Shown here: positions 1-7,928 of the stretch, piece after piece | How the letters are laid out: each line of letters starts with the position of its first letter | How positions within the stretch are numbered: the stretch's first letter is position 1 | Assembly (NCBI RefSeq): GCF_014648195.1 | Contig: NZ_BMQQ01000003.1 | Location: 279,140-315,058 of the forward strand | DNA from: Streptomyces purpureus | GTDB taxonomy: Bacteria; Actinomycetota; Actinomycetes; Streptomycetales; Streptomycetaceae | Direction of reading: 5' to 3' | DNA length: 35,919 bases | The notes under the pieces: model-generated | What the model was told of the DNA's origin: nothing | Database searches by the model: none | What the model saw: the letters and a program-made list of their open reading frames with translations, nothing else | Translations under genes and position numbers: made by a program

Positions 1-776
1 AGTTCGACCTTGAGGGTCGTGCCGATCGCGGAGATCCCCGCCTGCACGACCTGGTTGTAGTGCAGGGCGAAGTCCTCGCGCCGCAGCTCGGCCGTGGCGC
101 GGAAGGCGGCCCGCAGCCCGCCCCACGGGTCGGGTCCGGTGCCGAGGTAGGCGAGGTCCAGTGCCACGTCACGTACGACACCGTGGAGTGCGAGGTGACC
201 GTGCACGGTCCAGCGGTCGGGGCCGGCCGGGGTCAGCGCGGTCGACACGTAGGTGATCCGCGGGTGGACGGCCACGTCCAGGAAGTCGGGCGAGCGCAGG
301 TGCTTGTCCCGCAGGCCGTTGCCGGTGTCGACGGAGGCCGCCTCGATGACGGCCTCTACCCGGGAGCGGGCCGGGTCCTCGGCGATCTCGATCCGGCCGC
401 CGAAGTCGGTGAACCGGCCCCGGACGCTGGAGATGCCCAGGTGCTGGGCGACGGCCGCGACCGAGGAGTGCGCCGGGTCGAGGGACCAGGAGCCGGGCGG
501 GGGCAGGGCGGCGCCGCCCTGGCGGGCCAGCACGACCGTGCCCGCGTCGGCCCGGCCGGCGGCGGTGACGAAGGCCGTGCGGGCGGCGGGGGCGTATCCG
601 ACGGCGGTGACGATCACCGTGTACGGGCCGGGGGCGAGCGCGGTGTCACAGGCGACCGCGCCCTCCTGGTCGGCGGTGGCCCGCGCCACCTGGACGCCGG
701 TGGCGTCGGTCAGTGTGACGACCGCGTGCGGCAGGGCCCAGCCGTCCCGGGTCCTCACCTGTGCGTGCAGTCCCAT
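1..776 (-). CDS. YceI-family protein with N-terminal Ig-like (carboxypeptidase-regulatory) domain, 3' end outside window
   Basis: The reading frame is open from an ATG at 776 to the left edge, so the C-terminus is missing. AGGAGAG lies 7 bases before the ATG. Residues 1-90 form a carboxypeptidase-regulatory/transthyretin-like beta sandwich (GWALPHAVVTLTD, GPYTVIVTAVGYAP). From residue 94 the YceI lipocalin-like fold begins (GSWSLDPAHSS, SVRGRFTDFGG, SVDTGNGLRDKHL, FLDVAVHPRITY). YceI proteins bind isoprenoid-like lipids; no signal peptide is seen here, so it is probably cytoplasmic. It lies 106 bases behind an exporter gene whose C-terminus carries three domains of the same Ig-like type, so the two proteins probably share a task, perhaps handling a hydrophobic substrate. 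The family call is firm; the function is inferred. Confidence 0.85.
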   Translation of the reverse strand, partial: MGLHAQVRTRDGWALPHAVVTLTDATGVQVARATADQEGAVACDTALAPGPYTVIVTAVGYAPAARTAFVTAAGRADAGTVVLARQGGAALPPPGSWSLDPAHSSVAAVAQHLGISSVRGRFTDFGGRIEIAEDPARSRVEAVIEAASVDTGNGLRDKHLRSPDFLDVAVHPRITYVSTALTPAGPDRWTVHGHLALHGVVRDVALDLAYLGTGPDPWGGLRAAFRATAELRREDFALHYNQVVQAGISAIGTTLKVE

Positions 777-840
777 CCCGTTTCTCTCCTCGCGCATGAA
801 CGATGGCGGGGCGGCAGGCCGTCCCCTGCCCGCCGCCCCG

Positions 841-879
841 GACCCGGGGGCGCATCCGCTCGAAGCGCCCCCGGGGGTC
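841..879 (-). terminator. Hairpin between exporter and YceI genes
   Basis: GGGGGCGC (846-853) pairs with GCGCCCCC (865-872) around an 11-base loop, extended outward by GACCC/GGGTC with a 2-base bulge. It starts 4 bases after the exporter stop codon. There is no T-run, as is usual in Streptomyces. It may attenuate rather than stop transcription into the YceI gene. Confidence 0.6.
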
Positions 880-882
880 GGA

Positions 883-3303
883 TCACTCGCCCGGGTGGGC
901 GAGTTCGATGTCGTGGCCGTCGGCGCCGAGGCCGGTGACGGTGACCGGTCCGGCCACCGGCGGGTAGCCGGAGGCGATGACCGTGTACTCGCCGGCATCC
1001 AGGTCGGTGAAGACGTAGGCGCCGTCCTCGCCGGTGGTCGCGGTGGCGACGACGTTGCCGGCGGCGTCGACGAGGGTCACCCGGGCGTCGGACAGCGGCC
1101 GCCGTCCGGCCCCGGCACCGGCCCGTACGACGCCCCGGACCATGGCCCCGGCGCGCAGCGCGGCCTCGACGCGGGTCACGCCCTGGCCGCCGATCTCCAC
1201 GGACAGGGCCAGCGGCCGGAAGCCGTGGGCGTTGACGGCGACGGTCACCGCGCCGGGCACGAGCTCGGCGAAGGAGAAGGCGCCGTCCTCGGCGGACGCC
1301 CCGGTGGCGAGGACATCGCCCCGCACATCGGTGACGATCACCATGGCGCCGGCGACCGGGCCGCCGGTCTCGGTGACGACCACACCGGTCAGCCCGCTGG
1401 TGCCGGACAGCAGCACGTCGTAGGCGAGCGGCCCGTCCCCGACGACGACGGTGGACGCCTGCGGCTGGAAGCCGTCGGCGGAGGCGATCAGGACGTACGA
1501 GCCGGTGCCCGGCGCGTCCAGCGCGTAGCCGCCGTCGGCGGGGGCGACCGTACGGCCGAGCTGCCGCCCGCCGAGGGAGATCAGGGTGACCGCGGCGCCG
1601 GGCACGGCCGCGCCGTCGGCGGTGCGGACCGTACCGCAGACGGGGATCCCGGCCGGGGCCGAGGTCTCCACGGCCGGTGCGACAGCCTCCACATCAGCGG
1701 CGGCCGTCTCGTCGGGCGTTTTCGACGCGCCGCTCTTGAGGGCGACCTCCTTGATGAAGAGGGTCACCAGGAACGCCAGCAGCGCGAACGGCGCCGACCA
1801 GAGGAAGACGTCGCCCACACCGTGCCCGTAGGCGCTCTCCATGATCGTGCGCACGGGCGCGGGCAGCGCGTCCAGGTCGGGGATGCCGCCGCCGCCCGTA
1901 CCGCCGTGGCCGAGCGCCGCGCCCTTGGGGCCGAGTTCGGCGAAGCCGTCCCGTACGTAGGTGGTGACCCGGTTGGCGAGGACGGCTCCGAGGGCCGAGA
2001 CGCCGACCGCGCCGCCGAGCGAGCGGAAGAAGGTGACGACGGAGGAGGCCGCGCCGAGGTCGGCGGGGGCGACCTGGTTCTGGGTGCACAGGACGAGGTT
2101 CTGCATCATCATGCCGAGACCGAGGCCCAGGACGGCCATGAAGACGGCGATGTGCCAGTACTCGGTGTCGTAGCGGATGGTGCCGAGCAGTCCGAGCCCC
2201 GCCGTCACCAGCACACCGCCGGTGACGAGCCAGGCCTTCCAGCGGCCGGTCTTGGTGATGACCATGCCGGAGACGGTGGAGGAGACGAACAGACCCGCGA
2301 TCATCGGGATGGTCATCACGCCGGACATCGTCGGGGACTTGTCCCGGGCGAGCTGGAAGTACTGGCTGAAGAAGACCGTGCCGGCGAACATCGCCACACC
2401 CACGAAGAGGGAGGCGAGCGAGGCGAGGGTGATGGTGCGGTTGCGGAACAGCCGCAGCGGGATGATCGGTTCGCTCGCCCTGGACTCGACGAGGACGAAG
2501 AGCCCGGTGAGCAGCACCGAGCCGCCGACCATGGCCGCCGTCTGCCAGGACATCCAGTCGTACTTGTCACCGGCGAAGGTGACCCAGATGAGCAGCAGTG
2601 AGACGGCGGCGCTGATCACGAAGGCGCCCGACCAGTCGACCTTGACCTGCCGCTTCACGACGGGGAGCTTCAGGGTCTTCTGCAGGACCAGCAGGGCGAT
2701 GAGAGCGAAGGGCACGCCGACGTAGAAGCACCAGCGCCAGCCGAGCCAGTCGGTGTCGGTGATGACGCCGCCGAGCAGCGGGCCGCCGACGGTGGCGACG
2801 GCGAAGGTGGCGCCGAGGTAGCCGCTGTAGCGGCCGCGCTCACGCGGGGCGATCATCGCGGCGAGGATGATCTGGGAGAGGGCGGTGAGGCCGCCGACGC
2901 CGATGCCCTGGACGACGCGGCAGGCGATGAGCATGCCGGTGTTCTGGGCGAGTCCGGCCACGACCGAGCCGGCCACGTAGATGACCAGGGCGATCTGGAC
3001 GAGGAGCTTCTTGGAGAAGAGGTCGGCCAGCTTGCCCCACAGCGGGGTGGTCGCGGTCATCGAGAGCAGGGCAGCGGTGACGACCCAGGTGTAGGCGCTC
3101 TGGCCGCCGCCGAGGTCCTTGATGATCTCGGGGAGGGCGTTGGAGACGATCGTCGAGGACAGAATGGCGACGAACATGCCGAGCAGCAGCCCGGACAGCG
3201 CCTCCATGATCTGCCGGTGGGACATCGGAGCGCCGTCGGCGGAGGGCGCGCCTCCGTGCTTGGCGTGGCCGCCCCGCACACCGGTCGGTGTGGTCGTAGC
3301 CAT
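883..3303 (-). CDS. DHA2/EmrB-QacA family MFS drug exporter with three C-terminal Ig-like repeats
   Basis: An 806-residue membrane protein. Residues about 30-535 form a 14-helix drug:H+ antiporter of the DHA2 family: motif A (WGKLADLFSKK, near residue 89) and motif C (GATFAVATVGGPLLGG) are clear. Residues about 550-806 are three tandem carboxypeptidase-regulatory/Ig-like repeats (beginning near GIPVCGTVRTADG, GLTGVVVTETGG and GVVRAGAGAGRR), so the protein is about 250 residues longer than ordinary family members. With 14 helices both termini should be cytoplasmic. GAAGGAAG precedes the ATG. It lies 21 bases after a marR gene on the same strand, the usual arrangement for a repressor and its exporter. 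The substrate cannot be told from sequence. Confidence 0.9.
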   Translation of the reverse strand: MATTTPTGVRGGHAKHGGAPSADGAPMSHRQIMEALSGLLLGMFVAILSSTIVSNALPEIIKDLGGGQSAYTWVVTAALLSMTATTPLWGKLADLFSKKLLVQIALVIYVAGSVVAGLAQNTGMLIACRVVQGIGVGGLTALSQIILAAMIAPRERGRYSGYLGATFAVATVGGPLLGGVITDTDWLGWRWCFYVGVPFALIALLVLQKTLKLPVVKRQVKVDWSGAFVISAAVSLLLIWVTFAGDKYDWMSWQTAAMVGGSVLLTGLFVLVESRASEPIIPLRLFRNRTITLASLASLFVGVAMFAGTVFFSQYFQLARDKSPTMSGVMTIPMIAGLFVSSTVSGMVITKTGRWKAWLVTGGVLVTAGLGLLGTIRYDTEYWHIAVFMAVLGLGLGMMMQNLVLCTQNQVAPADLGAASSVVTFFRSLGGAVGVSALGAVLANRVTTYVRDGFAELGPKGAALGHGGTGGGGIPDLDALPAPVRTIMESAYGHGVGDVFLWSAPFALLAFLVTLFIKEVALKSGASKTPDETAAADVEAVAPAVETSAPAGIPVCGTVRTADGAAVPGAAVTLISLGGRQLGRTVAPADGGYALDAPGTGSYVLIASADGFQPQASTVVVGDGPLAYDVLLSGTSGLTGVVVTETGGPVAGAMVIVTDVRGDVLATGASAEDGAFSFAELVPGAVTVAVNAHGFRPLALSVEIGGQGVTRVEAALRAGAMVRGVVRAGAGAGRRPLSDARVTLVDAAGNVVATATTGEDGAYVFTDLDAGEYTVIASGYPPVAGPVTVTGLGADGHDIELAHPGE

Positions 3304-3324
3304 GAACTTCCTTCGTGACGGGGT

Positions 3325-3783
3325 TTACGCGGGTGTACGGGTGGTGGGGTGGGCCCGGCAGTCTCCGAAGGAGTCGCGGAGGCGGGCCAGCATCGTGTTG
3401 AGCTGTCCCACTTCTTCGTCGGACCAGTCCTTGAGGTAGTGGGCGAACAGGTCGGCGGTGCGGCGGCCGAGGCCGTCGAGCAGGTCCTGTCCGGCGGGGG
3501 TGAGCCGCAGGATGCGGGAGCGTCCGTCCTCGGGGTCGGGCGACCGTTCCAGCCAGCCGCGTTCCACCACATGGGCCACATGGCGGCTGGTCACCGAGGT
3601 GTCGACGGCGAGCAGTTCGGCCAGGCGGCTCATCCGCATCTCGCCGTATCGGTCGACGAGGGCGAGGACGGCGGCGGATCCGGAGGGGCATTCGGCGGGC
3701 AGCATGCGCGCCAGGCCCCGCTTCACGGCGCCCACGGCGCTGATCTGCCGGGCCAGTTCCTCGTACTGGCTCCGCTCGGCCAT
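3325..3783 (-). CDS. MarR-family transcriptional repressor
   Basis: 152 residues, the normal MarR length. The winged helix-turn-helix spans about residues 48-100 (MRMSRLAELLAVDTSVTSRH, then the wing LERSPDPEDGRSRILRLTPAG). The ATG at 3783 follows a GGGGGT ribosome-binding site. It is first in a probable operon with the exporter (21-base gap). Paired palindromes just upstream fit autoregulation and control of the exporter. MarR proteins usually release DNA on binding a phenolic ligand or by cysteine oxidation; the ligand is unknown here. Confidence 0.9.
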   Translation of the reverse strand: MAERSQYEELARQISAVGAVKRGLARMLPAECPSGSAAVLALVDRYGEMRMSRLAELLAVDTSVTSRHVAHVVERGWLERSPDPEDGRSRILRLTPAGQDLLDGLGRRTADLFAHYLKDWSDEEVGQLNTMLARLRDSFGDCRAHPTTRTPA

Positions 3784-3800
3784 GGCACCCCCACATCTTG

Positions 3801-3842
3801 TTGCTTAGGGCAACCATAGAGGCCATTGGTTGCTACAGGCAA
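3801..3842. promoter_or_regulatory. Paired MarR-type operators
   Basis: Two short palindromes of the same form, TTGC-TTAGG-GCAA (3801-3813) and TTGC-TACAG-GCAA (3830-3842), have centres 29 bases apart. Together they also make an inverted repeat GCAACCA (3810-3816) / TGGTTGC (3827-3833). They lie 18-59 bases upstream of the marR start, which is expected of an autoregulatory operator. The binding protein is inferred from position. Confidence 0.7.
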
Positions 3843-3939
3843 ATGAAAAAGGGGCGAAGGCTCCTAAAGCTCTGGCAAAGGAGTCGCGGGGCGGTCGCAG
3901 CCTTGGGTCGCGGCCGAGGGTTCGCTAGGGTCCTGCCCC

Positions 3940-4155
3940 ATGGCACACAACCCCCACGCACCGCAGGGCCAGGGCCCCGAGGGCCAGTACGACCCGGCAG
4001 GCAGCACCCAGATGTTCCGCGCCTTCGTCGACGAGGGGACGCCGCGCCGGCAGCAGGCCGCCCCGGCCCCGGCCGGCCCGAGAGTCGGGCTGATCGTCGG
4101 CATCGTCGTGGTGCTCGCCGTGCTGGCCGGCGTGGCCTGGCTCGCCCTCGGCTAG
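3940..4155 (+). CDS. Small single-pass membrane protein
   Basis: 71 residues. The N-terminal half is polar and rich in proline, glutamine and alanine. A single hydrophobic segment (residues about 48-69, VGLIVGIVVVLAVLAGVAWL) ends at the C-terminus, giving a tail-anchored or N-in arrangement. The ATG follows a weak AGGGTC site. It faces the lipoprotein gene convergently with 28 bases between stops. I recognise it only as a type of small conserved Streptomyces protein; no function is assigned. Confidence 0.65.
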   Translation: MAHNPHAPQGQGPEGQYDPAGSTQMFRAFVDEGTPRRQQAAPAPAGPRVGLIVGIVVVLAVLAGVAWLALG

Positions 4156-4183
4156 GCCCGTTCCACCGCCGGTCTCCGCCGGC

Positions 4184-4960
4184 TCACTTCCACACGGCGG
4201 TGACCTTCTGGGTGTCGACCCGCATGCCCAGGGGGACCCGCCAGGCCTCCACGCAGACCGTGTACGTCTTCCTCGTCACCGCGCCCGCGGCGATCGGCGC
4301 GGGCAGCGGCTGAGCCGTCTCGACGGTCGCCCAGTCGACCCCGAGCGCCCCGATGATGTGCGTCGCGAAAATGACCGTCCCCGAACGCACTGGTGAGCCA
4401 CCGGTGTTGCGGAACTCCACGGTCACCTTCTCGCACCAGCGCCGGTCGGCGTCCGCCAGCACCGGCACGCCGAGCGTGAGCGCGGCGGGCTCCGCCGGAG
4501 GCCGGGGCGGCGGCTCGGTGGCCGTGGGCGGGTCCGTGGTCGCAGGCGCAGTCGTCCGCGGCGGCCCGGTCGGCGGTTTGGCCCCCGGCACGGCCGGCTT
4601 ACCCGGCGGCAGCGACGCCCCTGGCACGGACGGTACGGACGGCACGGGCGGTATGGAGGGCAGCGGCGCCGGGGCGTGCGTACCCTCACCGGGGCGGCCG
4701 GGCGCCTCACCCGTCGGCGCACCAGATCCGGCGCCCGGCCCGCCGCGGCTCGTACCCGGTCTCGGCACGGACGTGGACGAGGTCGTCGCCTCCGAGTCCA
4801 GCGGGGTGAGCTCGACCTTTCCGGAGGGCGGCGCGGCGGCCGGACCCCCGGAACCCGCGGCGCCCACCGCCGCGTAACCATCCCCGCCACTCCCGCCGCC
4901 GCACGCGGTCAGCGCCCCGCCGAGGCAGAGCGCGACCGCCGCCAGACACGTCCGTCGCAT
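4184..4960 (-). CDS. Secreted lipoprotein with Pro/Ala/Gly-rich linker and conserved C-terminal domain
   Basis: 258 residues. The N-terminus is a lipoprotein signal with lipobox LTAC, so Cys20 would be lipidated. Residues about 21-155 are a low-complexity Gly/Pro/Thr linker, as found in cell-wall spanning proteins. The C-terminal 100 residues (GVPVLADADRRWCEKVTVEF onward) look like a compact beta domain; two cysteines (in RWCEK and YTVCVEAW) could form a disulfide. No ribosome-binding site is obvious, so the message may be leaderless. It lies upstream of the sigma-factor pair's right-to-left transcription unit end (51 bases beyond the sigN-like stop). Function unknown. Confidence 0.75.
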   Translation of the reverse strand: MRRTCLAAVALCLGGALTACGGGSGGDGYAAVGAAGSGGPAAAPPSGKVELTPLDSEATTSSTSVPRPGTSRGGPGAGSGAPTGEAPGRPGEGTHAPAPLPSIPPVPSVPSVPGASLPPGKPAVPGAKPPTGPPRTTAPATTDPPTATEPPPRPPAEPAALTLGVPVLADADRRWCEKVTVEFRNTGGSPVRSGTVIFATHIIGALGVDWATVETAQPLPAPIAAGAVTRKTYTVCVEAWRVPLGMRVDTQKVTAVWK

Positions 4961-5011
4961 CGCGCCAGTGTGGCTGACGCGGCGTCAGACAGGAAGAGGA
5001 GCGGCGGAGGG

Positions 5012-5920
5012 TCAGTCGGAGATCAGGCCCTCGCGCAGCTGCGCCAGCGTGCGGGTGAGCAGCCGCGAGACGTGCATCTGCGAGATGCCGACCTCTTCGC
5101 CGATCTGCGACTGCGTCATGTTGGCGAAGAAGCGCAGCATGATGATCTGCCGCTCCCGGGGCGGGAGTTTGGCGAGCAGCGGCTTGAGGGACTCGCGGTA
5201 CTCGACGCCCTCCAGGGCGGTGTCCTCGTAGCCGAGCCGGTCCGCGAGGGAGCCCTCGCCGCCGTCGTCCTCCGGGGAGGGCGAGTCGAGCGAGGAGGCG
5301 GTGTAGGCGTTGCCGACGGCGAGGCCGTCGACGACGTCCTCTTCGGACACGCCCAGAACCGCGGCGAGTTCGGGGACGGTCGGCGACCGGTCCAGCTTCT
5401 GCGCCAGTTCGTCGCTGGCCTTCGTCAGGGCCAGGCGCAGCTCCTGGAGCCGGCGCGGCACGCGGACCGACCAACTGGTGTCCCGGAAGAAGCGTTTGAT
5501 CTCACCGACCACCGTCGGCATGGCGAACGTCGGGAATTCCACGCCGCGTTCGCAGTCGAACCGGTCGATCGCCTTGATCAGGCCGATGGTGCCGACCTGG
5601 ACGATGTCCTCCATCGGTTCGTTGCGGGAGCGGAAGCGGGCCGCGGCGTACCGCACGAGCGGGAGATTGAGCTCGATGAGGGTGTCGCGGACGTAGGCGC
5701 GCTCGGGGCTGTCGACCCCGGCGGAGTCGAGGGCGCGCAACCGCAGGAACAGGGAGCGGGAGAGCGTGCGGGTGTCGATGGTTTCCGAGGGGATGAGCTC
5801 CGGGATGCCGGCGGACGGGACCGGACCGGACGCCGTGGCCTCGGACACCGCGGCCTCGGACGCCGCGGGCTCGTTCGACGCACGCGTGAGCACCTTCGAG
5901 CTGCCCTGTTCTACGGACAT
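5012..5920 (-). CDS. sigN: SigB-type (group 3) RNA polymerase sigma factor, SigN-like
   Basis: 302 residues from the ATG at 5920, which follows AAGGGGGTGGC; a longer upstream open frame has no such site. Regions 2 ([37 protein letters not shown]), 3 (RRLQELRLALTKASDELAQ) and 4 (LPPRERQIIMLRFFANMTQS, with helix-turn-helix [17 protein letters not shown]) are all present. It is a close paralogue of the next gene upstream. In S. coelicolor the adjacent SigB-like pair at this locus is sigN (SCO4034) and sigF (SCO4035), with roles in aerial hyphae and late sporulation; the symbol is given by that synteny. A 234-base gap with a palindromic element separates it from the sigF-like gene, so it probably has its own promoter. 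No anti-sigma gene lies beside it. Confidence 0.85.
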   Translation of the reverse strand: MSVEQGSSKVLTRASNEPAASEAAVSEATASGPVPSAGIPELIPSETIDTRTLSRSLFLRLRALDSAGVDSPERAYVRDTLIELNLPLVRYAAARFRSRNEPMEDIVQVGTIGLIKAIDRFDCERGVEFPTFAMPTVVGEIKRFFRDTSWSVRVPRRLQELRLALTKASDELAQKLDRSPTVPELAAVLGVSEEDVVDGLAVGNAYTASSLDSPSPEDDGGEGSLADRLGYEDTALEGVEYRESLKPLLAKLPPRERQIIMLRFFANMTQSQIGEEVGISQMHVSRLLTRTLAQLREGLISD

Positions 5921-6027
5921 GCCACCCCCTTGAGGTCGCGGACGGTCGCGCGGCCGCGACCATCGTTGGAACGCAGCCTCCACCTGAATACCGGCGGTGG
6001 GGCTGCGGCAAACGCGGTTCCAGCAGA

Positions 6028-6072
6028 ATGTCACATGTCGGCAACACGCTGTAGTGACATGTCGACATGTCA
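6028..6072. promoter_or_regulatory. Perfect 18-bp palindrome and related repeats upstream of the sigN-like gene
   Basis: TGACATGTCGACATGTCA (6055-6072) is a perfect palindrome made of two tandem GACATGTC boxes. A third half (ACATGTC, 6033-6039) lies 20 bases away, and ATGTCAC (6028-6034) / GTGACAT (6054-6060) form a wider inverted repeat. The site is 108-152 bases upstream of the sigma gene start. Another GACATGTC lies upstream of the sigF-like gene (7088-7095). A developmental regulator is plausible but I cannot name it. Confidence 0.5.
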
Positions 6073-6154
6073 GGGGTGGATCTGCGCAGGAAACAGGGGG
6101 TGTAGGGCATTTGGAACCGCTTGGAACTGCTCCGAACCGGTCTACCCGTTCCAG

Positions 6155-7000
6155 CTACGCCTCGATCCGATTTGCGGATCTCAATCGGGCGAAGCTGCGG
6201 GCGAGGAGCCTTGACACGTGCATCTGTGAGACGCCGAGCTCCTGGCTGATCTGAGACTGGGTCAAATTGCTGTAGTAGCGGAGCATCAGGATGCGCTGCT
6301 CGCGCTCGGGCAGCTGTACGAGCAGATGGCGTACGAGATCGCGGTGTTCGACGCCGGCGAGCGCGGGGTCCTCGTAGCCGAGCCGGTCGAGCAGGCCGGG
6401 CAGTCCGTCACCCTCCTGAGCGGCCTCCAGGGAGGTCGCGTGGTACGAGCGCCCGGCCTCGATGCAGGCGTTGACCTCGTCCTCGGAGATCTTCAGCCGT
6501 TCGGCGATCTCGGCGGTCGTGGGCGAGCGGCCGTGGGCCGTGGTGAGGTCCTCGGTGGCGCCGCTGACCTGCACCCACAGCTCGTGCAGCCGGCGCGGTA
6601 CGTGGACGGTGCGGACGTTGTCCCGGAAGTAGCGCTTGATCTCGCCGACGACGGTCGGCATCGCGAAGGTGGGGAACTGCACCCCGCGGTCCGGGTCGAA
6701 GCGGTCGATCGCGTTGATCAGTCCGATGGTGCCGACCTGGACGACGTCCTCCATCGGCTCGTTACGGGAGCGGAAGCGGGCGGCCGCGTACCGCACGAGC
6801 GGCAGATTGGCCTCGATCAGCGCGCCCCGTACGCGGCTGTACTCGGGCGAGCCGGGCTCCAGCGTCTTCAGCTCGGCGAACAGCACCTGGGTGAGCGCAC
6901 GGGTGTCGGCGCCCCGGCTCTGCGGCTTGGAGCGGGCCGCGGCCTCGGTGGTGTCGTTCTGGGGCGGCACCTGAGGCGCAGTACTGGCCGGCACGTTCAC
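6155..7000 (-). CDS. sigF: SigB-type sigma factor, SigF-like (late sporulation)
   Basis: 281 residues from the GTG at 7000, chosen because AAAAGGGGTGGC directly precedes it just as AAGGGGGTGGC precedes the paralogue's start. An ATG at 7021 would add 7 residues but has no ribosome-binding site. Regions 2 ([37 protein letters not shown]), 3 ([20 protein letters not shown]) and 4 ([20 protein letters not shown], helix-turn-helix [17 protein letters not shown]) are intact. In S. coelicolor SigF is needed for spore maturation; assignment here is by family and gene order. Phased GGTCA repeats lie just upstream. Confidence 0.85.
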   Translation of the reverse strand: MNVPASTAPQVPPQNDTTEAAARSKPQSRGADTRALTQVLFAELKTLEPGSPEYSRVRGALIEANLPLVRYAAARFRSRNEPMEDVVQVGTIGLINAIDRFDPDRGVQFPTFAMPTVVGEIKRYFRDNVRTVHVPRRLHELWVQVSGATEDLTTAHGRSPTTAEIAERLKISEDEVNACIEAGRSYHATSLEAAQEGDGLPGLLDRLGYEDPALAGVEHRDLVRHLLVQLPEREQRILMLRYYSNLTQSQISQELGVSQMHVSRLLARSFARLRSANRIEA

Positions 7001-7025
7001 GCCACCCCTTTTGTCGTCCACTCGT

Positions 7026-7077
7026 GGTCAACGACGGTCGGTCAACTACGGTCAACTCATCCGTCAAAAGCGGTCAT
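7026..7077 (-). promoter_or_regulatory. Phased GGTCAA-type repeats upstream of the sigF-like gene
   Basis: GGTCAAC occurs at 7026-7032, 7040-7046 and 7050-7056, followed by CGTCAAA (7062-7068) and CGGTCAT (7071-7077), all in one orientation at steps of 9 to 14 bases, close to one helical turn. On the coding strand they read TTGACC. They start 26 bases before the GTG start, so they may overlap the promoter. A cooperative activator or repressor array is the simplest reading. Confidence 0.45.
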
Positions 7078-7154
7078 AGCATCACAAGACATGTCCACTG
7101 TGTGCAAGCACCGGATAACGCCGTGTTGAGGGCATGTTGGGCATACAACGCAAA

Positions 7155-7182
7155 GCGCCCCTCACCGGGTGGTGAGAGGCGC
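7155..7182 (-). terminator. Terminator after the Dabb gene
   Basis: GCGCCCCTCACC (7155-7166) pairs with GGTGAGAGGCGC (7171-7182) with one mismatch and a 4-base loop. It lies 16 bases past the Dabb stop codon and isolates that gene from the sigF-like promoter region. Confidence 0.7.
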
Positions 7183-7197
7183 CGAAGGGGCTAAGGC

Positions 7198-7491
7198 TCA
7201 GAACTCGTAGTCCGCGATCACCCAGGTGGCGAACTCCCGCCACAGCGCAGCGGCGGCCTGGTGGTCCGGGTGCTCTATGTACCGCTTGAGCGCATCCGTG
7301 TCCTCGACCGCCGAGTTGATGGCGAAGTCGTACGCGATCGGCCGGTCGGTGATGTTCCAGGCGCACTCCCAGACCGTCAGCTCCGGAATGGCCGAACCCA
7401 GGGCACGGAAGGCCTCCACGCCGGCCGCCACGCGCGGCTCGTCCCGGGACACGCCGTCGTTGAGCTTGAAGAGGACCAGGTGGCGGATCAC
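7198..7491 (-). CDS. Dabb (stress-responsive A/B barrel) domain protein
   Basis: 97 residues, a single ferredoxin-like Dabb domain: IRHLVLFKLNDGV at the N-terminus, ELTVWECAWNI in the middle, and YIEHPDHQAAAALWREF with the family's H-P-x-H motif. Such proteins dimerise into a barrel; some act as polyketide cyclases or decarboxylases, most have no known job. The membrane peptide gene lies 8 bases upstream on the same strand, so they are likely co-transcribed. A hairpin follows it. Confidence 0.85.
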   Translation of the reverse strand: MIRHLVLFKLNDGVSRDEPRVAAGVEAFRALGSAIPELTVWECAWNITDRPIAYDFAINSAVEDTDALKRYIEHPDHQAAAALWREFATWVIADYEF

Positions 7492-7499
7492 AAGGACTC

Positions 7500-7664
7500 C
7501 TAGTTGATGAGCTCGGTCATGAACTCGCCGACGCCCTGCGCGGCGCTCGAAATGCCCTCGAACCCTACCTGGACCAGATCCGCGGCCCGGGCGGGGGAGG
7601 TGATGATCGTGTACAGCACGAAGACGACGACTATGTACAGCGCGACTTTCTTCGCCTGAACCAT
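7500..7664 (-). CDS. 54-residue membrane or exported peptide
   Basis: The ATG at 7664 is chosen for the GGGAGG site 10 bases upstream; the longer upstream frame runs into the tRNA gene region and is not credible. Sequence MVQAKKVALYIVVVFVLYTI gives one strong hydrophobic segment (residues 7-22) after a basic start, then TSPARAADLVQ, which resembles a signal peptidase site (ARA). The remaining 26 residues are amphipathic. It may be a short secreted peptide or a membrane peptide. It probably shares a transcript with the Dabb gene 8 bases downstream. Confidence 0.65.
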   Translation of the reverse strand: MVQAKKVALYIVVVFVLYTIITSPARAADLVQVGFEGISSAAQGVGEFMTELIN

Positions 7665-7750
7665 CAGCTCTCTGCCTCCCCGATCAGCACCCGCCCTGCG
7701 GACGCGTGAGTCTAACGGCTCTTTTTCAAGGGGTTGGCCTCGTACGCACG

Positions 7751-7781
7751 AAGGGCCCCGGTGCTGTGCACCAGGGCCCTT
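7751..7781 (-). terminator. Hairpin downstream of tRNA-Ser(CGA)
   Basis: AAGGGCCC (7751-7758) pairs with GGGCCCTT (7774-7781), with an inner GGTGC/GCACC stem. It begins 7 bases beyond the tRNA 3' end and probably ends the tRNA transcript. Confidence 0.65.
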
Positions 7782-7787
7782 CAAGAG

Positions 7788-7872
7788 CGGTAGCGGAGGG
7801 ATTTGAACCCTCGGTGACTTGCGCCACACTCGCTTTCGAGGCGAGCTCCTTCGGCCGCTCGGACACGCTACC
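7788..7872 (-). tRNA. tRNA-Ser (anticodon CGA)
   Basis: On the minus strand an acceptor stem GGTAGCG/CGCTACC closes a complete class II tRNA with a long variable arm. The anticodon stem CTCGC/GCGAG holds loop CTCGAAA, giving anticodon CGA (reads UCG). The T arm has GGTTCAAATC, and the discriminator is G, as required for serine. No 3' CCA is encoded. Confidence 0.95.
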
Positions 7873-7928
7873 GAGAGAGAGCTTAGCCCAAAGGTGCCCC
7901 CGCACAGAAATCCATAAGGACGCGCAGG

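Noticed and set aside
5921..6034. 38-residue N-terminal extension of the sigN-like protein
   Set aside because: The upstream frame has no ribosome-binding site, does not resemble sigma factors, and runs toward the palindromic control region; the ATG at 5920 has a strong site.
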